The notes below the pieces were generated by a model. It did not search any database and was not told where the DNA came from. It saw only the letters and a program-made list of their open reading frames with translations. This document shows positions 9,124 to 17,756 of a stretch of DNA of 64,000 nt, in pieces. The DNA comes from Pseudoxanthomonas sp. F37. Its GTDB lineage: Bacteria; Pseudomonadota; Gammaproteobacteria; Xanthomonadales; Xanthomonadaceae. A program made the translations under genes and the position numbers. Position 1 is the stretch's first letter; every line of letters begins with the position of its first letter. The stretch lies in NCBI RefSeq assembly GCF_022965755.1, contig NZ_CP095187.1, positions 1,364,001-1,428,000 on the forward strand. The letters run 5' to 3'.

Positions 9124-10512
9124 GTGGCCAAGACCTCCGCCAAGTCCCGTACCGCCTACGTCTGCACCGAATGCGGGGCCGAGCACAGCAAATGGCAGGG
9201 CCAGTGCGCCGACTGCGGCGCGTGGAACTCCCTCAGCGAGATCGTCCTGGAGACCGCCGCCGGCGCCCCTGCCGCCGCCCGCCGTTCCGGCTGGGCCGGC
9301 AAGGCCGAGGCGCCCAGGATCACCGCCCTGAAGGACGTGCGCCACAGCGAAGAGGCGCGCGTGACCACCGGCATCGGCGAGTTCGACCGCGTGCTGGGCG
9401 GCGGCCTGGTGGAAGGGGCCGTGGTGCTGGTGGGCGGCGACCCCGGCATCGGCAAGTCCACCCTGCTGCTGCAGGCCCTGGCCCGCATGTCGGCGCACCT
9501 CCCGGCCCTGTACGTGACCGGCGAGGAATCCCTGGCCCAGGTTGCCGGCCGCGCCGTGCGCCTGGACCTGCCGCTGGACAACCTGCAGGCGCTGGCCGAG
9601 ACCGGCATCGAGACCATCCTGCAGCATGCCTCCGTCGCACGGCCGAAGCTGATCGTCGCCGACTCCGTGCAGACCCTGTGGACCGAATCGCTGACCGCCG
9701 CGCCCGGCTCCGTCAGCCAGGTGCGCGAGAGCGCGGCGCGGCTGGTGCGCTACGCCAAGGAGACCGGCACGGCCGTGTTCCTGGTGGGCCACGTCACCAA
9801 GGAAGGCGGCATCGCCGGCCCCCGCGTGCTGGAACACATGGTCGACGCGGTGCTGTATTTCGAAGGCGAGAGCGGCAGCCGTTTCCGCGTGCTGCGCGCC
9901 TTCAAGAACCGCTTCGGCGCGGTCAACGAACTGGGCGTGTTCGCCATGGGCGAGAAAGGCCTGAAGGAAGTGCCCAACCCGTCGGCGATCTTCCTGTCCG
10001 GCAGTGCGCAGCAGCCCGGCAGCTGCGTGATGGTCACCCGCGAGGGCACGCGCCCGCTGCTGGTGGAAGTGCAGGCGCTGGTGGACAGCTCGCCGCTGTC
10101 CAACCCGCGCCGCGTGGCGGTGGGTATGGAGCAGAACCGCCTGGCCATGCTGCTGGCCGTGCTGCACCGGCACGGCGGCGTGGTGGTGGGCGACCAGGAC
10201 GTGTTCGTGAACGTCGTCGGCGGCATCCGCGTGCAGGAAACCGCGGCCGACCTGCCGGTGCTGCTGGCCGTGCTGTCCTCGCTGCGCGACCGCCCGCTGG
10301 CCGAAAAGACCGTGGCCTTCGGCGAGGTGGGCCTGTCGGGCGAGATCCGCCCGGTGCCCAACGGTGAGGAACGCCTGCGCGAAGCGGCCACCCACGGCTT
10401 CAAGCGCGCCATCGTGCCCAAGGGCAACGCGCCGAAGTCGGGCAGCTTCAAGGGTCTGGACGTGGTGGCGGTGGAACGGCTGTCGCAGGCGCTGGAAGCG
10501 GCGGCCGAGTAG
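9124..10512 (+). CDS. radA: DNA repair protein RadA
   Basis: RecA-like ATPase that helps process recombination intermediates (branch migration). The 462-residue product opens with a four-cysteine zinc finger (Cys14, Cys17, Cys28, Cys31), then the ATPase core with Walker A GGDPGIGKS at residues 104-112, the RadA-specific KNRFG motif (AFKNRFGAVNE) and a C-terminal Lon-protease-like domain from about residue 270. The start is GTG 9124 (MAKTSAKSRTAYVC), where family homology begins. It lies between tRNA-Thr and a dispersed inverted repeat, and is probably transcribed alone. Identification is secure. Confidence 0.95.
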   Translation: MAKTSAKSRTAYVCTECGAEHSKWQGQCADCGAWNSLSEIVLETAAGAPAAARRSGWAGKAEAPRITALKDVRHSEEARVTTGIGEFDRVLGGGLVEGAVVLVGGDPGIGKSTLLLQALARMSAHLPALYVTGEESLAQVAGRAVRLDLPLDNLQALAETGIETILQHASVARPKLIVADSVQTLWTESLTAAPGSVSQVRESAARLVRYAKETGTAVFLVGHVTKEGGIAGPRVLEHMVDAVLYFEGESGSRFRVLRAFKNRFGAVNELGVFAMGEKGLKEVPNPSAIFLSGSAQQPGSCVMVTREGTRPLLVEVQALVDSSPLSNPRRVAVGMEQNRLAMLLAVLHRHGGVVVGDQDVFVNVVGGIRVQETAADLPVLLAVLSSLRDRPLAEKTVAFGEVGLSGEIRPVPNGEERLREAATHGFKRAIVPKGNAPKSGSFKGLDVVAVERLSQALEAAAE

Positions 10513-10523
10513 GGGGCGCTTCC

Positions 10524-10604
10524 TGTAGGAGCGCCCTCGGGCGCGATGCTCCTGGCTTGCTGATGGGTCGCAGAAAAAGCATCGCGCCCAAGGGCGCTCC
10601 CACG
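10524..10604. repeat. GTAGGAGCG-type inverted repeat (REP-like)
   Basis: Left arm at 10528-10550 (GGAGCGCCCTCGGGCGCGATGCT) and right arm at 10578-10600 are inverted copies that match at 22 of 23 positions, with a 27-base spacer; the left arm is preceded by TGTA. Each arm also contains an internal palindrome (GCGCCCTCGGGCGC). Sequences of this style are scattered between genes in Xanthomonadaceae. Here it separates radA from a convergent gene and could also act as a two-way terminator. Confidence 0.8.
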
Positions 10605-10617
10605 GAAGGCGAGGCGT

Positions 10618-11409
10618 CTAACCCCGCCTCAATACCATCTCGTACACGAACTTGCTGCCGAAGAACGCCAGCAGCAGCAGCGCCATCGCGGTGAGGGTCC
10701 AGTGCACCGCCTTGGCGCCACGCCAGCCGTAGCGCCAGCGGCCCAGCAGCAGGCCGCCGAAGACCAGCCACGACAGCACGCTGAGCACGGTCTTGTGGGT
10801 GAGCTTCTGGACCAGGAAGTTCTCCACGAACAGCACCCCGGTCAGCAGGGTGGCGGTCAGCAGGATGAAGCCCACCGTGATCGTGCGGAACAGCAGGTCT
10901 TCCAGTTCCGTCAGCGGGGGCAGGGCGCGTAGCCAGAGGTGGAACTCGCGCCGGCGCAGGGCGCGCTCCTGGGCCCACAGCATGACCGCCAGCAGCGCGG
11001 CGATGGCCAGCGCGGCGTAGGCCAGCAGCGCCAGCCAGGCATGCAGCTGCAGGCGCCAGTCCAGCCCACTGGAGGCCTGATGGCCGTACAGGTGGTAGGC
11101 GGCCAGCAGCGCGGCCGCGAGCGGGAAGGCCACCACTCCCAGTGCGGCCATCCGGCCCTGGATGGCCACCAGCAGTGTCATGGCCGCCATGCCCAGCGAT
11201 ACCAGCGAAAGGGCCGCGAAGAAGTGCATGTCCGGCCCGCCCGGCGTGCGCCATGCCACCAGCAGGTGATAGGCGCCATGCAGGACCACCGCGCCCAGCG
11301 CCGGCCACAGCCACGGCCTTGAGGCCTCGCCCGCATCGCGGGCGACGGAGCGGACCAGCAGGCCGGCGGCAAGCAGGTAGAGCGCAACGGCGATGAGAAT
11401 GACTGTCAT
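10618..11409 (-). CDS. YpjD/CcsA-like inner-membrane protein
   Basis: A 263-residue polytopic membrane protein with about eight hydrophobic helices, related to the cytochrome c assembly (CcsA/CcmC) family and placed next to ffh on the opposite strand, exactly like E. coli ypjD. The start ATG at 11409 (MTVILIAVALYLLAAG) begins directly with the first helix; a longer reading frame to 11469 has an unlikely polar leader and would run into the ffh promoter. No clear WWD heme-binding motif is visible, so a direct role in heme delivery is doubtful. The name follows position and topology, not a demonstrated activity. Confidence 0.75.
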   Translation of the reverse strand: MTVILIAVALYLLAAGLLVRSVARDAGEASRPWLWPALGAVVLHGAYHLLVAWRTPGGPDMHFFAALSLVSLGMAAMTLLVAIQGRMAALGVVAFPLAAALLAAYHLYGHQASSGLDWRLQLHAWLALLAYAALAIAALLAVMLWAQERALRRREFHLWLRALPPLTELEDLLFRTITVGFILLTATLLTGVLFVENFLVQKLTHKTVLSVLSWLVFGGLLLGRWRYGWRGAKAVHWTLTAMALLLLAFFGSKFVYEMVLRRG

Positions 11410-11534
11410 CGGGGAAGTGTCGCACAGCGGGCGGCACCGGCGCAGGGCATGCGCGGCCTGTGCCTGCACGGGGCGGGGGGCGGTGGTGGGAGGCCGCTAT
11501 AATCGCCGTCCGTTTTCCCTGGTCCCGCCCGCCC

Positions 11535-12905
11535 ATGTTCGAATCCCTCACCCAGCGACTCTCCGGCACCATCGAGCGCCTGCGCGGCCGTGGCCGCCTG
11601 AGCGAGGAGAACATCCGCGAGGCCACCCGCGAGGTCCGCATCGCCCTGCTGGAGGCCGACGTGGCCCTGCCGGTGGTGCAGGCGCTGATCGAGCGCATCA
11701 AGGTGCGTGCCGTCGGCCAGGAGGTGCTGAAGTCGCTGACGCCGGGCCAGGCGCTGATCAAGGTGGTCCGCGACGAACTGACCGCGGTGATGGGCTCGCA
11801 GGCCAGCGACCTGAACCTCAACGTGCCGGCACCGGCAGTCATCCTGATGGCCGGCCTGCAGGGCGCGGGCAAGACCACGACCGTCGGCAAGCTGGCCAAG
11901 CACCTGCGCGAGAAGCGCAAGAAGAAGGTCATGGTGGTCAGCGCGGACGTCTACCGCCCGGCCGCCATCGAACAGCTGAAGACGCTGGCGCAGCAGGTGG
12001 ACGTGCTGTTCTTCCCGTCCGACGCGGGGCAGAAGCCGGAGGCCATCGTCCGTGCCGCCATCGACGATGCGCGCAAGTCCTTCGTGGACGTGCTGATCGT
12101 CGATACCGCCGGCCGCCTGGCGATAGACGAGGCCATGATGGCCGAGATCAAGGCCCTGCACGCGGCGGTCAAGCCGGTGGAAACGCTGTTCGTCGTCGAC
12201 GCGATGACCGGCCAGGACGCCGCCAACACCGCCAAGGCCTTCAGCGAAGCGCTGCCGCTGACCGGCGTGGTGCTGACCAAGACCGACGGTGATGCGCGCG
12301 GCGGTGCGGCGCTGTCGGTGCGCTACATCACCGGCAAGCCGATCAAGTTCATCGGCGTGGGCGAGAAGCCCGACGGGCTGGACGTGTTCCACCCCGAACG
12401 CGTGGCCAACCGCATCCTCGACATGGGCGACGTGCTGTCGCTGGTGGAGCAGGTCGAGCAGAACGTCGACCGCGAGAAGGCCGAAAAGTTGGCCGCCAAG
12501 GTCATCAAGGGCAAGAAGTTCGACCTGAACGACATGCGCGACCAGCTGGAGCAGATGCAGAACATGGGTGGCATCGGCGGCCTGATGGACAAGCTGCCGG
12601 GCATGGGCCAGATCCCCGAGCACGTGAAGCAGCAGGTGCAGCAGGGCAAGGAAGTGCCGCGCATGATCGCCATCATCAACTCGATGACGAAGAAGGAGCG
12701 CCGCAATCCGGCGCTGCTGAACGGTTCGCGCCGCGCCCGCATCGCCCGGGGCGCGGGCATGACGCCGGCCGACGTCAACAAGCTGATGAAGCAGTACCAG
12801 CAGATGGAAAAGATGATGGGCAAGCTGGCCGGCGGCGGCATGAAGGGCTTGATGCGCAACATGAAGGGCATGATGGGCGGCCGCGGCGGCTTGCCGTTCC
12901 GTTGA
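11535..12905 (+). CDS. ffh: Signal recognition particle GTPase Ffh
   Basis: Protein part of the bacterial SRP; binds signal sequences and 4.5S RNA and delivers ribosomes to FtsY at the membrane. The 456-residue product has the N domain (residues 1-95), the G domain with the P-loop GLQGAGKTT at 107-115 and the TKTDGDARGG guanine-specificity region, and a methionine-rich M domain from about residue 325 with the RRARIARGAG RNA-binding helix. The start MFESLTQRLSGT at 11535 is the family start; the frame is open further upstream but without homology. A TATAAT box at 11498-11503 lies 32 bases before the ATG and is a likely -10 element. Confidence 0.96.
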   Translation: MFESLTQRLSGTIERLRGRGRLSEENIREATREVRIALLEADVALPVVQALIERIKVRAVGQEVLKSLTPGQALIKVVRDELTAVMGSQASDLNLNVPAPAVILMAGLQGAGKTTTVGKLAKHLREKRKKKVMVVSADVYRPAAIEQLKTLAQQVDVLFFPSDAGQKPEAIVRAAIDDARKSFVDVLIVDTAGRLAIDEAMMAEIKALHAAVKPVETLFVVDAMTGQDAANTAKAFSEALPLTGVVLTKTDGDARGGAALSVRYITGKPIKFIGVGEKPDGLDVFHPERVANRILDMGDVLSLVEQVEQNVDREKAEKLAAKVIKGKKFDLNDMRDQLEQMQNMGGIGGLMDKLPGMGQIPEHVKQQVQQGKEVPRMIAIINSMTKKERRNPALLNGSRRARIARGAGMTPADVNKLMKQYQQMEKMMGKLAGGGMKGLMRNMKGMMGGRGGLPFR

Positions 12906-12948
12906 GGCTGTCGCTCCCACATTCGACTGAAGCGGAGCTCCGGACTGC

Positions 12949-13749
12949 ATGACCGCGGCCTTCCTCAACGGCCAGCCCGCCACCAGCGACGCATTGTGCG
13001 CCCTGGCGCTGGCCAACTACGGCCACTTCACCTCGATGCAGGTGCGCAACGGCGCGGTGCAGGGACGCGAGTTGCACGTCAAACGACTTGAAGATGCGAC
13101 GCAGGCGCTGTTCGGCACCGCGCTCGATGGCGCGTCGGCCCTGCAGCAGGCGGCGCGGGCGCTGGCGTCGGCCGGCCTGCGCGATGCGTCCGTGCGCATC
13201 ACCGTGTTTTCCACGCACTTCGACTATCGCGCCCCCGGGCGCGCCGTCGTGCCCGACGTGCTGGTGTCGCTGTCGCTGCCTTCCGCAGCGGAAAAGCCGG
13301 CGTTGCGAGTGAAGACGTATCCGTTCGTGCGCCCGCTGCCGCAGTTCAAGCACGTGGGCACGTTCCCGCTGTTCCACTATCGCAGGCAGGCGCTGGCGGA
13401 CGGATTCGACGACGCCTTGTTCGTCGATCCGGCGGGGCAGGTGGTGGAGGGTTCTATCTGGAACCTGGGCCTGTGGGACGGCCACGCCGTCACCTGGCCG
13501 GAGGGGCCCGCCCTGCGGGGGACGGCCGAGCGGTTGCTGCAGGCTGCCCTGACCGGGGCCGGGGTGCCGCAGCGGTCGACGCCGGTCCTGCGGGATGACC
13601 TGGCACGCTTCCGTGCCGCTTTTGCCTGCAATGCCAGTGGGTTACAGCCGGTGGTGGCCGTGGATGGCGTCGCATGGGGTGCTGATACCGGCCTGATGGC
13701 GCGACTGGCGGGGGCGCTGGAGGCGTTGCCGTGGGAGCCGCTGGCCTGA
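12949..13749 (+). CDS. Class IV aminotransferase (PabC/IlvE/Dat family)
   Basis: PLP-dependent fold-type IV enzyme; the family includes aminodeoxychorismate lyase (PabC), branched-chain aminotransferase and D-amino-acid aminotransferase. The 266-residue protein has the candidate PLP lysine in PLPQFKHVG (about residue 132), the conserved glutamate and following segment in VVEGSIWNLG (about 168-177) and a late LRGTAERLL segment. The exact substrate cannot be read from these motifs; PabC (folate pathway) is the most likely by size, but it is not next to pabB, tmk or mltG as pabC often is. It lies 43 bases after ffh on the same strand. Confidence 0.75.
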   Translation: MTAAFLNGQPATSDALCALALANYGHFTSMQVRNGAVQGRELHVKRLEDATQALFGTALDGASALQQAARALASAGLRDASVRITVFSTHFDYRAPGRAVVPDVLVSLSLPSAAEKPALRVKTYPFVRPLPQFKHVGTFPLFHYRRQALADGFDDALFVDPAGQVVEGSIWNLGLWDGHAVTWPEGPALRGTAERLLQAALTGAGVPQRSTPVLRDDLARFRAAFACNASGLQPVVAVDGVAWGADTGLMARLAGALEALPWEPLA

Positions 13750-13854
13750 CCGCGGCGAGCGAAGACTCCGGGTGGGTTTTCCTGACCGATTCAATGGCTT
13801 AGAATAGCCGGCTTACCTCGCCATTCTGGCGACTGGGCAACACTGGAAAACACC

Positions 13855-14112
13855 ATGGTCAAGATCCGTCTCACCCGCGGCGGCGCGAAGAAGCGTCCCT
13901 TCTACCACATCATCGTCACCGACTCGCGCAGCGCGCGCGACGGTCGCAACATCGAGCGCGTGGGTTACTACAACCCGGTCGCCGCCGGCAACGAAAAGCG
14001 TGTCGAACTCGACATCGCGCGCGTCGACCACTGGGTGGGCAACGGCGCCCAACTGACCGAAAAGGTCCGCAACCTGTACAAGGAAGCCACCAAGTCCGCT
14101 CCGGCGGCCTGA
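13855..14112 (+). CDS. rpsP: 30S ribosomal protein S16
   Basis: Small-subunit assembly protein, 85 residues, starting [19 protein letters not shown] and containing the family segments DSRSARDGR and RVGYYNPVA. It is the first gene of the conserved rpsP-rimM-trmD-rplS order. A TAGAAT box at 13800-13805 is a likely -10 of its promoter, with a poor -35. Identification is secure. Confidence 0.97.
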   Translation: MVKIRLTRGGAKKRPFYHIIVTDSRSARDGRNIERVGYYNPVAAGNEKRVELDIARVDHWVGNGAQLTEKVRNLYKEATKSAPAA

Positions 14113-14147
14113 GTGGCCCGACCGCGCCTCGCGCGCGGCCTTTCCGC

Positions 14148-14675
14148 ATGAGCCAAGAGCGCCCGACCGATCCGCGGAAGATGATTCTGCTGGGCAGGTT
14201 CCTGGGCGCTTTTGGTGTGCGCGGCCAGGTGAAGATCGAATCCTGGACCGAGCCGCGCGAGGCGATCTTCCGCTACCAGCCGTGGACGTTGCGCGATGCC
14301 CGTGGCGGTGAGCGCGAGCTCATCGGCGTGCGCGGCAAAGCGTCCGGCAAGCACCTGGTGGCCACGCTGCCCGGTCTGGAGGACCGCGATGGCGCCGAGG
14401 CGCTGCACGGCACCGAGATCCACGTGCCGCGGTCGTCACTGCCGCCGCCGCAGCCCGGCGAGTTCTACTGGGTGGACCTGGAAGGCCTGCGTGTCGTGCA
14501 TGTCGACGGCACCGACTTCGGTACCGTCTCCCACCTGTTTTCCACCGGTGCCAACGACGTGCTGGTGGCGCGTGGCGATCGCGAGCGCCTGATTCCCTTC
14601 GTCGAACCCGACTTCATCCGCTCGGTGGATTTCGAGGCCGGCGTGGTGACGGTGGACTGGGACCCGGACTTCTAG
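14148..14675 (+). CDS. rimM: 16S rRNA processing protein RimM
   Basis: Ribosome maturation factor that binds S19 and helps form the 30S head. The 175-residue product has the N-terminal RimM domain beginning [18 protein letters not shown] (about residues 13-30) and a C-terminal PRC-barrel with the signature [10 protein letters not shown] (about 105-114). It sits 35 bases after rpsP. Its TAG stop lies inside the left arm of an inverted repeat that separates it from trmD, which is unusual for this otherwise compact operon. Confidence 0.95.
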   Translation: MSQERPTDPRKMILLGRFLGAFGVRGQVKIESWTEPREAIFRYQPWTLRDARGGERELIGVRGKASGKHLVATLPGLEDRDGAEALHGTEIHVPRSSLPPPQPGEFYWVDLEGLRVVHVDGTDFGTVSHLFSTGANDVLVARGDRERLIPFVEPDFIRSVDFEAGVVTVDWDPDF

Positions 14676-14806
14676 GAGTGAGTGGAAAGGCGTGAGAAGT
14701 GAGTGGCATCCGGTAGCCTGATCGCCCTCATCATGGGCCCCAGGCACTGTCGCTGTCGCGGTTGCGGTTGCTCCCACTCGTTCCTCACTCCTCCCCACTC
14801 ACTCCT
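14674..14806. repeat. AGGAGTGAGTGG inverted repeat between rimM and trmD
   Basis: A perfect 12-bp arm AGGAGTGAGTGG at 14674-14685 is inverted at 14795-14806 (CCACTCACTCCT). Outside the perfect core both arms continue as GTGAG/AGTGAG-rich sequence on the left and CTCAC/ACTCC-rich sequence on the right, so longer imperfect pairing is possible. The left arm overlaps the rimM stop codon and the right arm ends 12 bases before the trmD ATG. The form suggests a mobile miniature element or an RNA stem within the operon transcript. Confidence 0.65.
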
Positions 14807-14818
14807 CGCTTCTCGCCC

Positions 14819-15577
14819 ATGCGCATCGACGTCATGACCCTGTTCCCCGAGTTCATCGCCCAGGCCGCGGCCGTGGGCGTGGTCGGGCGCGCACAGGAAC
14901 GCGGCCTGCTCTCGCTGCAGGGCTGGAATCCGCGCGACTACGCCAGCGGCGGCTACCGCCGGGTGGACGACCGCCCGTTCGGGGGCGGCCCCGGCATGGT
15001 GATGCTGATCGAACCCCTGCAGGCCTGCCTCGAAGCGGTCCGCGCCGCCGACCCGGCCCCGGCACCGGTGATCTACATGAGTCCGCAGGGCGTGCCGTTC
15101 ACCCAGAAGAAGGCCCGCGAACTGGCGGCCCTGCCGCGGATGATCCTGCTGTGCGGGCGCTACGAGGGCGTGGACGAACGCTTCCTGCAGGCGGAGGTCG
15201 ACGAGGAGCTGTCGATCGGCGACTACGTGCTGTCCGGCGGTGAACTGGCCGCGGCGGTGGTCATCGATGCGGTCGGGCGTCTGCAGGAAGGTGCGTTGAA
15301 CGATGCCGATTCCGCGGTCCAGGACAGTTTCGAGGGCGATGGCCTGCTCGACTGCCCGCACTACACCCAACCTTCCAGCCATCCGCTGGGCGAGGTGCCG
15401 GCCGTCCTGCGCTCGGGCGACCATGCGGCCATCGCGCGCTGGCGGCGGCAGCAGGCGCTGGGCCGGACCTGGCTCCGGCGGCCGGACCTGCTGGACGAAA
15501 CCCGCCTGTCCAAGGCCGACCGGGCCTTGCTGGAGGCCTTCCGGGCCGGGCTGGCGGACCGGCACGGGGCAGGGTAG
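14819..15577 (+). CDS. trmD: tRNA (guanine-N1-)-methyltransferase
   Basis: SPOUT-class enzyme that methylates G37 of tRNAs with a G at position 36, preventing frameshifts. The 252-residue product starts [13 protein letters not shown] at 14819; the frame is open to 14762 but only across the inverted repeat. Family motifs include the [13 protein letters not shown] segment (about residues 50-62), the [12 protein letters not shown] loop and the [14 protein letters not shown] knot region where SAM binds. It belongs to the rpsP-rimM-trmD-rplS operon. Confidence 0.96.
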   Translation: MRIDVMTLFPEFIAQAAAVGVVGRAQERGLLSLQGWNPRDYASGGYRRVDDRPFGGGPGMVMLIEPLQACLEAVRAADPAPAPVIYMSPQGVPFTQKKARELAALPRMILLCGRYEGVDERFLQAEVDEELSIGDYVLSGGELAAAVVIDAVGRLQEGALNDADSAVQDSFEGDGLLDCPHYTQPSSHPLGEVPAVLRSGDHAAIARWRRQQALGRTWLRRPDLLDETRLSKADRALLEAFRAGLADRHGAG

Positions 15578-15726
15578 CCACCCGGGCCGGAAATCCGGTA
15601 GAATGCGCGACCCTTGGGCGGTTCACGCCCCCGGATCCCATAAGAATATCGTGCAGCGCAATCCGGCGACTGCATCAGTTTCCGCTGTCGCAAGACACGA
15701 CCACGCATACAAGCATTGGTGCCAAC

Positions 15727-16125
15727 ATGAGCAAGCTCCTCCAGGAATTCGAAGCCTCCCAGATCACGCGCGAGCTGCCCGCGTTCGGCCCCGGTGACAC
15801 GGTCGTCGTCAACGTGAAGGTGAAGGAAGGCAACCGCGAGCGCGTGCAGGCGTACGAAGGCGTCGTCATCGCCAAGAAGAACGCCGGCCTGAACTCCGCC
15901 TTCACCGTGCGCAAGATCTCGCACGGCTACGGCGTGGAGCGCGTGTTCCAGACCCACAGCGCCTCGATCGACTCGGTCGAAGTTAAGCGCCGCGGCAAGG
16001 TCCGCGCCGGCAAGCTGTACTACCTGCGCGACCTGGAAGGCAAGGCTGCCCGCATCAAGGAAGACCTGGCCGCCAATGCCGCCGCCAAGGCCGCCCGTCA
16101 GGCCGCCGCCGCTGCCGCCGAGTAA
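15727..16125 (+). CDS. rplS: 50S ribosomal protein L19
   Basis: Large-subunit protein at the subunit interface. The 132-residue product shows the family core [29 protein letters not shown] and [12 protein letters not shown]. The C-terminal tail is extended by an alanine-rich stretch ([18 protein letters not shown]), longer than the usual 115-120 residues of E. coli L19 and of low complexity. The 149-base gap after trmD holds a TAGAAT box at 15599-15604 that could give rplS its own promoter. A strong hairpin follows the stop. Confidence 0.96.
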   Translation: MSKLLQEFEASQITRELPAFGPGDTVVVNVKVKEGNRERVQAYEGVVIAKKNAGLNSAFTVRKISHGYGVERVFQTHSASIDSVEVKRRGKVRAGKLYYLRDLEGKAARIKEDLAANAAAKAARQAAAAAAE

Positions 16126-16152
16126 TCCCGCGTCCGCTACCGGATCGGCGAC

Positions 16153-16178
16153 GAAGCCCCGGCCTGTGCCGGGGCTTC
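16153..16178 (+). terminator. Terminator after rplS
   Basis: Perfect 11-bp stem GAAGCCCCGGC / GCCGGGGCTTC with loop CTGT. The T-tract after it is short (tctgcgtt), so termination may be incomplete or partly bidirectional. It closes the rpsP-rplS operon. Confidence 0.65.
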
Positions 16179-16217
16179 TGCGTTAATGTGGGCCATGATC
16201 GGACCCGGTGCACGCGG

Positions 16218-17264
16218 ATGAGACAATGCGCGCTTGCGATCTGCATGATGGCCGCGCTGGCGTGGCCCGGACTGTGCGCCGGGCAAGGGCGCCAGGACGA
16301 TGTGCGCCTGGATGCACCGTCTCCGCTGGCCGGCGCCCACGAGATCGCGCGCCGCACCCAGACGCCCACCACCTTCGACCGCATGCAGCGCTATGTGACC
16401 GCCTCGGGTCGCCAGTTGGCCGAGCAGACGGTGGACATGGCGGAAGCCCGGTTCGATGTCTTCGTGCCGCGCAGACCGCCGCCGCCGCGCGGTTACGCGC
16501 TGCTGGTCTGGATTCCGCCGCAGGATGCGTTCCGGGCGCCCATGGACTGGATGCCGGCCCTCGAAGCGCACGGAATGATCTATGTGTCGCCGCGCGAAGC
16601 GGGAAACGATGAGATCGTGTTCGATCGCCGGATGCCGCTGGCGCTGCACGCCGCGCACGGCATCGCCGCCCGGTATCCGGTGGATCCCGAGCGCGTGTTC
16701 GTGGGCGGTTTCTCGGGAGGTTCGCGGACGGCGCTGAGGGTCGCGCTGGCCTATCCGGACGTCTTCCGGGGCGCGCTTCTGAATGCGGGGAGCGACGTCA
16801 TCGGCAGCACGCGGTTGACCCCGCCGCCTGCCGACCTGCTGCGCCTGTTCCAGACGACAACGCGCCTGGCCTACGTCACCGGCGCGCACGACCTGCCCAA
16901 TCGTCGTGCCGACGCGGCCAGCCAGCGTTCCCTGCAGGAATTCTGCGTGCAACAGGTGCATCGCCACTCGATGGGGTCGCGCGGCCACGCCACGCCGGAC
17001 AGGCGGACCTTTCAGAGGGTGCTGGCGTGGCTGGATGCGCCTCCGTCGCCGCCCGACCCTGCTGCCCTGGAGGCTTGCAGGAAAGGGCTGAGCGAGCGCG
17101 TGCACGCTGACCTGGCGACGGTGCGAGGGCTGCTGGACGGGGGCGATCTGGTGGCGGCCGGCAGGGCACTGGGCGAGGCCGACCAGCGTTGGGGCGGGCT
17201 GGCGGCACCGGAAAGCGTCGATCTGGCGCGCAGGATCGCCACGGGGCTGGCGGATACCCGGTAG
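16218..17264 (+). CDS. Putative secreted alpha/beta-hydrolase (esterase-like)
   Basis: A 348-residue protein starting MRQCALAICMMAALAWPGLCAG at 16218, a credible Sec signal peptide; a GTG/ATG further upstream would bury it. The centre reads PVDPERVFVGGFSGGSR, a typical esterase nucleophile elbow (G-x-S-x-G) of the kind seen in polyhydroxybutyrate-depolymerase and feruloyl-esterase-like proteins. A histidine-rich segment HRHSMGSRGHATP near residue 260 could supply the catalytic His. The C-terminal 80 residues are helical and unrecognised. Substrate is unknown. It lies between the ribosomal operon and hslR and is probably a separate unit. Confidence 0.6.
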   Translation: MRQCALAICMMAALAWPGLCAGQGRQDDVRLDAPSPLAGAHEIARRTQTPTTFDRMQRYVTASGRQLAEQTVDMAEARFDVFVPRRPPPPRGYALLVWIPPQDAFRAPMDWMPALEAHGMIYVSPREAGNDEIVFDRRMPLALHAAHGIAARYPVDPERVFVGGFSGGSRTALRVALAYPDVFRGALLNAGSDVIGSTRLTPPPADLLRLFQTTTRLAYVTGAHDLPNRRADAASQRSLQEFCVQQVHRHSMGSRGHATPDRRTFQRVLAWLDAPPSPPDPAALEACRKGLSERVHADLATVRGLLDGGDLVAAGRALGEADQRWGGLAAPESVDLARRIATGLADTR

Positions 17265-17298
17265 GGTAGGCCTCAAGTCGATGCGTGAGGGCGTGATG

Positions 17299-17709
17299 AT
17301 GTCGGGATCGGACGAGCAGGGCATGGCCACCCTGAGGCTGGATATCTGGCTGTGGGCTGCGCGCTTCTACAAGACCCGCAGCCTGGCCAAGCAGGCCATC
17401 GTGACCGGCAAGGTCGATGTGGGCGGGCAACGGGCCAAGTCCTCGCGCGCCGTGCGCGTGGGCGACGTGCTGGCGATCACGCGGGGTGACGACACCTACG
17501 AGATCGAAGTGCGCGGCCTGAGCGATCAGCGCGGGCCCGCCGCCGTCGCGCAGGCCCTGTATGTCGAATCCGAAGCCTCGCGTGCGCGCCGCGAAGCGGC
17601 CCTGGCGCAACGGCGGGCCGAACGCGCCGGCTACCAGGCGCCACAGTCCAGACCCGACAAGCGCGCACGGCGCCTGATCCGCGCGCTGGGCGACATCGAC
17701 GCCCTGTAA
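17299..17709 (+). CDS. hslR: Heat-shock protein Hsp15 (S4-domain RNA-binding protein)
   Basis: Binds 50S subunits carrying stalled nascent chains and helps recycle them. The S4 RNA-binding domain begins at LRLDIWLWAARFYKTRSLAKQAI and includes GGQRAKSSRAVRVGD. The tail RRAERAGYQAPQSRPDKRARRLI is rich in basic residues, as in E. coli HslR. I favour ATG 17299, which has GAGGG seven bases upstream; ATGs at 17281 and 17296 and a shorter MATLRLD start at 17323 are also possible. It ends just before a terminator shared with the convergent DUF937 gene. Confidence 0.85.
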   Translation: MSGSDEQGMATLRLDIWLWAARFYKTRSLAKQAIVTGKVDVGGQRAKSSRAVRVGDVLAITRGDDTYEIEVRGLSDQRGPAAVAQALYVESEASRARREAALAQRRAERAGYQAPQSRPDKRARRLIRALGDIDAL

Positions 17710-17713
17710 GGAA

Positions 17714-17735
17714 GAAGGGCGCCAGGGCGCCCTTC
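17714..17735. terminator. Two-way hairpin between hslR and the DUF937 gene
   Basis: A 10-bp perfect stem GAAGGGCGCC / GGCGCCCTTC with almost no loop lies in the 47-base gap between two convergent genes. No long T-tract is present on either strand. Confidence 0.5.
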
Positions 17736-17756
17736 GGTGTCAGCGGCACGCGACGC

